Part shown: piece after piece, positions 8,476-10,392 of the stretch
Layout: every line of letters starts with the position of its first letter
Numbering within the stretch: the first letter of the stretch is position 1
NCBI GenBank assembly: GCA_947478655.1
Contig: CANJWU010000028.1
Location: 1 to 10,392, forward strand
Length of the DNA stretch: 10,392 nucleotides
Reading direction: 5' to 3'
Source of the DNA: Sphingobacteriales bacterium
Lineage (GTDB): Bacteria; Bacteroidota; Bacteroidia; Sphingobacteriales; Sphingobacteriaceae
The notes under the pieces: model-generated
Seen by the model: only the letters and a program-made list of their open reading frames with translations
Told to the model about the DNA's origin: nothing
Databases searched by the model: none
Program-made: the position numbers and the translations under genes

Positions 8476-9915
8476 CTATTTAGCACCTATTCGCTTACCC
8501 AACTTGCGAAAAAAGTTGGTATAAGACTCTAAATTGAATACCGCAGAATCTGTGGTTGCCATTCTGGTAAGCACAATGGCTATAGGTAATAAAACAAGCG
8601 AGGCCATCCACATGCCAACCCAAACATCCAATACCCCTTTTCTAGCAAATTTTTCGCCGGTAATAGATAAAATATGAAAGAAAATGAAAAAGAAAATTGA
8701 AATAATGACGGGCATTCCTAAACCACCTTTTCTAATAATAGCACCCAGTGGCGCACCAATAAAAAATAAAATTAAACAAGCTATGGAAAGGGTAAACTTT
8801 CGATAGTATTCAATTTCGTGTCTGCGAATTTTTTCGGCTAATTTTTCTTGATCTACTGCGGTATTTTCCGAATAACTTTTAACATTCCGAATTGTTGCAT
8901 AGGCACTGGCTAAAATGCCCGGCTGCGATGCCTTTGGAAAGTTTGCAAGAATATCTGGATGAATTAATTTTATACTTGCATTCGCGCTCGAATCGATTGC
9001 GAATTTTTTATCCATAAATGTATAGGCCCTATAATTTTGATTGTAATAATTTGTCTCGCTTGCTTTTTTCTTCGTGAGCGAGTCTTCGTAATATTTTAGC
9101 TGTTTAATATTCAACATCGTATAATGGTCTTTAAACAAGTTCTCATCGGTACGATTCATTTGAAAAGTAGATAAGTCAAATTTTACTTCGTGTTGCTTAA
9201 ATTTTACGCGTAAGAGTTGCTTGCGATCGTTGATGGTATTGGGTGTGCCCGATTCTTCGTAACTAATACCATTAAAAAGTTCGATGATTAAAAAACGGTC
9301 GTTCTCAGACTTTAACATGCGTCCACTATCGGCCATCATTACATTTTTATTTCCACTTTGACTGGAGTGGTTGTAAATCACAATGTCTTTTAATGTTTGA
9401 CCATCTTTTTCTTTTTTACCTACCCTTATACTAAAACCATCCATGCCATTAAAGAATACACCTTCTTTTAAGGCCAATGTTGGTTTTTGATTTTTTACAT
9501 CCCACATTAAAGCACCCATTTTTAAATTAGCATAGGGCATGGCTACATTTGAAAAATAAAAAGCACAAATACTGATAAGAAAAACGCAATAAACTAAAGG
9601 CATCATTATTTTTCTTAAAGAAATTCCTGCAGATTTTAAGGCAACCAATTCGTAGTGTTCAGCTAGGTTACCGAAAGTCATGATAGAAGAAAGTAAGATG
9701 GCTAATGGCAATGCCATTGGCACTAAAGTAGAAGAGGCATAAACGATAAGCTCTAATACCACATACCACTCTAAGCCTTTACCTACTAGGTCTTCAATAT
9801 ATTTAAATAAGAATTGCATTAAAAGAATAAATAATGCAATGAAGAAAGTTAATACAAATGGGCCTATGAAAGAACCAATAATGAGCTTATGAACTTTTTT
9901 TATTGGCAAATTCAT
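8476..9915 (-). CDS. LptF/LptG (YjgP/YjgQ) family LPS export permease
   Basis: LptF and LptG are the inner-membrane subunits that, with the LptB ATPase, extract LPS and feed it to LptC-LptA. Membrane segments are visible near residues 11-37, 52-80 and 103-125, then a large periplasmic region, then 372-394, 399-418 and 431-451: the expected six-helix 3+3 layout. The cytoplasmic coupling signature YELVALKSAGIS (88-99) after the second helix is diagnostic. At 479 residues it is over 100 longer than E. coli LptF/G; the extra length sits in the periplasmic part (about 255-365), which is rich in Lys, Tyr and Asn. Long versions are usual in Bacteroidota as I recall. F versus G cannot be decided, because in this phylum a second paralogue is normally encoded elsewhere. 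The ATG is three bases after the stop of the START-like gene, so the two are co-transcribed and probably coupled. The stop is TAG. Confidence 0.94.
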   Translation of the reverse strand: MNLPIKKVHKLIIGSFIGPFVLTFFIALFILLMQFLFKYIEDLVGKGLEWYVVLELIVYASSTLVPMALPLAILLSSIMTFGNLAEHYELVALKSAGISLRKIMMPLVYCVFLISICAFYFSNVAMPYANLKMGALMWDVKNQKPTLALKEGVFFNGMDGFSIRVGKKEKDGQTLKDIVIYNHSSQSGNKNVMMADSGRMLKSENDRFLIIELFNGISYEESGTPNTINDRKQLLRVKFKQHEVKFDLSTFQMNRTDENLFKDHYTMLNIKQLKYYEDSLTKKKASETNYYNQNYRAYTFMDKKFAIDSSANASIKLIHPDILANFPKASQPGILASAYATIRNVKSYSENTAVDQEKLAEKIRRHEIEYYRKFTLSIACLILFFIGAPLGAIIRKGGLGMPVIISIFFFIFFHILSITGEKFARKGVLDVWVGMWMASLVLLPIAIVLTRMATTDSAVFNLESYTNFFRKLGKRIGAK

Positions 9916-9918
9916 TTG

Positions 9919-10311
9919 TTAAGCACCTAAAGCATGCGTAAGGTCTTGGATTTGATTGCCCCAAATCATTTTTTTATCCGCTATTTCGGATTCGTAAGCA
10001 AAATCGATTACACAAAGTGCCACGTCGCCGGTTAATTCGTCTTGAACAATTTCAAATTCTAAAAAAGAATTAGGATCGCCATCGTCCCATTTAAATCTAA
10101 CTAATTTATTTTCACGGTTTGCCACCATTTTGGCACGCATTGATTCGTTATCCCAAATGAATAAATAATAACCGTCTTTGAATATGACATTGTCTGCAAA
10201 CCAGTCTGCTAGACCATTTGGAGAGCTTAAATAACTAAATAGTGTTTTAGGAGAAGAGCGCATGCTAAACTCCATGGTAATTTTTTGCTTTAAGTTTTCT
10301 TTCTTCTTCAT
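9919..10311 (-). CDS. START-like (AHSA1/SRPBCC-type) domain protein
   Basis: This is a 130-residue, soluble, single-domain protein without signal peptide or membrane segment. Features of the small Bacteroidota START-like family are a lysine-rich start, then MEFSMRSSPKTLFSYLSSP (13-31), GLADWFADNV (33-42), a run of short beta strands with FIWDNE, VRFKWDDGD and FLEFEIV, an acidic ELTGDVALCVIDFA segment, and a C-terminal amphipathic helix ending in IQDLTHALGA. The aromatic and acidic pattern fits the helix-grip cavity fold, which binds hydrophobic ligands or acts as a chaperone-like module. No catalytic residues are apparent, and the ligand is unknown. It is the first visible gene of the minus-strand cluster and lies three bases upstream of the LPS permease gene, so a role linked to lipid or LPS handling is a reasonable but unproven inference. 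The ATG at 10311 is preceded by an AT-rich leader with no Shine-Dalgarno. Met13 is an alternative start but would trim only a charged tail. Confidence 0.85.
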   Translation of the reverse strand: MKKKENLKQKITMEFSMRSSPKTLFSYLSSPNGLADWFADNVIFKDGYYLFIWDNESMRAKMVANRENKLVRFKWDDGDPNSFLEFEIVQDELTGDVALCVIDFAYESEIADKKMIWGNQIQDLTHALGA

Positions 10312-10372
10312 TCGATTTTAACAGAAATCTGCTTTTATTTGGTCATTTTTTTTAAAGGAAAACAAAATCTTC

Positions 10373-10380
10373 TATATTTG
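10373..10380 (+). promoter_or_regulatory. Bacteroidota -7 promoter element (TATATTTG) facing out of the window
   Basis: TATATTTG is a perfect match to the TAnnTTTG -7 consensus used by the Bacteroidota primary sigma factor. The expected -33 TTG about 19-21 bases upstream is replaced by a T-run followed by AAAGG, so that element is weak. Downstream there are only 12 bases before the window ends, so the gene served is not visible; it would be divergent from the START-like gene. Confidence 0.5.
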
Positions 10381-10392
10381 CAAACCATTATC

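Overview
The window is from the chromosome of a member of the Bacteroidota. The DNA is AT-rich on both strands and no start codon has a convincing Shine-Dalgarno sequence. One intergenic region has a perfect TAnnTTTG-type -7 element. The protein families (long Bacteroidota-type TamB, RibBA fusion, long LptF/LptG permease, START-like AHSA1-type protein) are typical of this phylum. I cannot name a genus.

Layout. The left 3.7 kb (plus strand) is the 3' portion of a very large tamB-like gene whose start lies outside the window. It meets, tail to tail and with one base between them, a compact minus-strand gene cluster that fills the rest of the window. Read in its own direction (right to left) the cluster is: START-like domain protein (10311-9919), LptF/LptG family permease (9915-8476), GT9 glycosyltransferase (8409-7324), GT4-type glycosyltransferase (7349 or 7322 to 6132), membrane GT2 glycosyltransferase (6131-4959) and bifunctional riboflavin enzyme RibBA (4957-3749). 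Every junction is from -26 to +3 bases except a 66-base gap between the permease gene and the GT9 gene. This implies one, or at most two, polycistronic transcripts. At the far right edge a plus-strand promoter points out of the window, so a divergent neighbour probably starts just beyond it.

How the genes fit together. TamB moves phospholipid or outer-membrane material across the periplasm, LptF/LptG powers LPS export, and three glycosyltransferases of different folds suggest assembly of a surface glycan such as the LPS core or another glycolipid. The theme is therefore outer-envelope biogenesis, with RibBA (riboflavin/FMN/FAD precursor supply) as the last gene of the transcript. The sugars and acceptors cannot be deduced from sequence.

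I see no mobile element, CRISPR array, tRNA, rRNA or clear riboswitch. There is no gene-free stretch over 300 bases. The window looks like ordinary core envelope/metabolism DNA. The points worth a second look are a GT9 enzyme with an altered active-site motif and cysteine-rich ends, two gene junctions with TTG starts at or next to the preceding stop codon, and the placement of the glycosyltransferases between the permease gene and ribBA.
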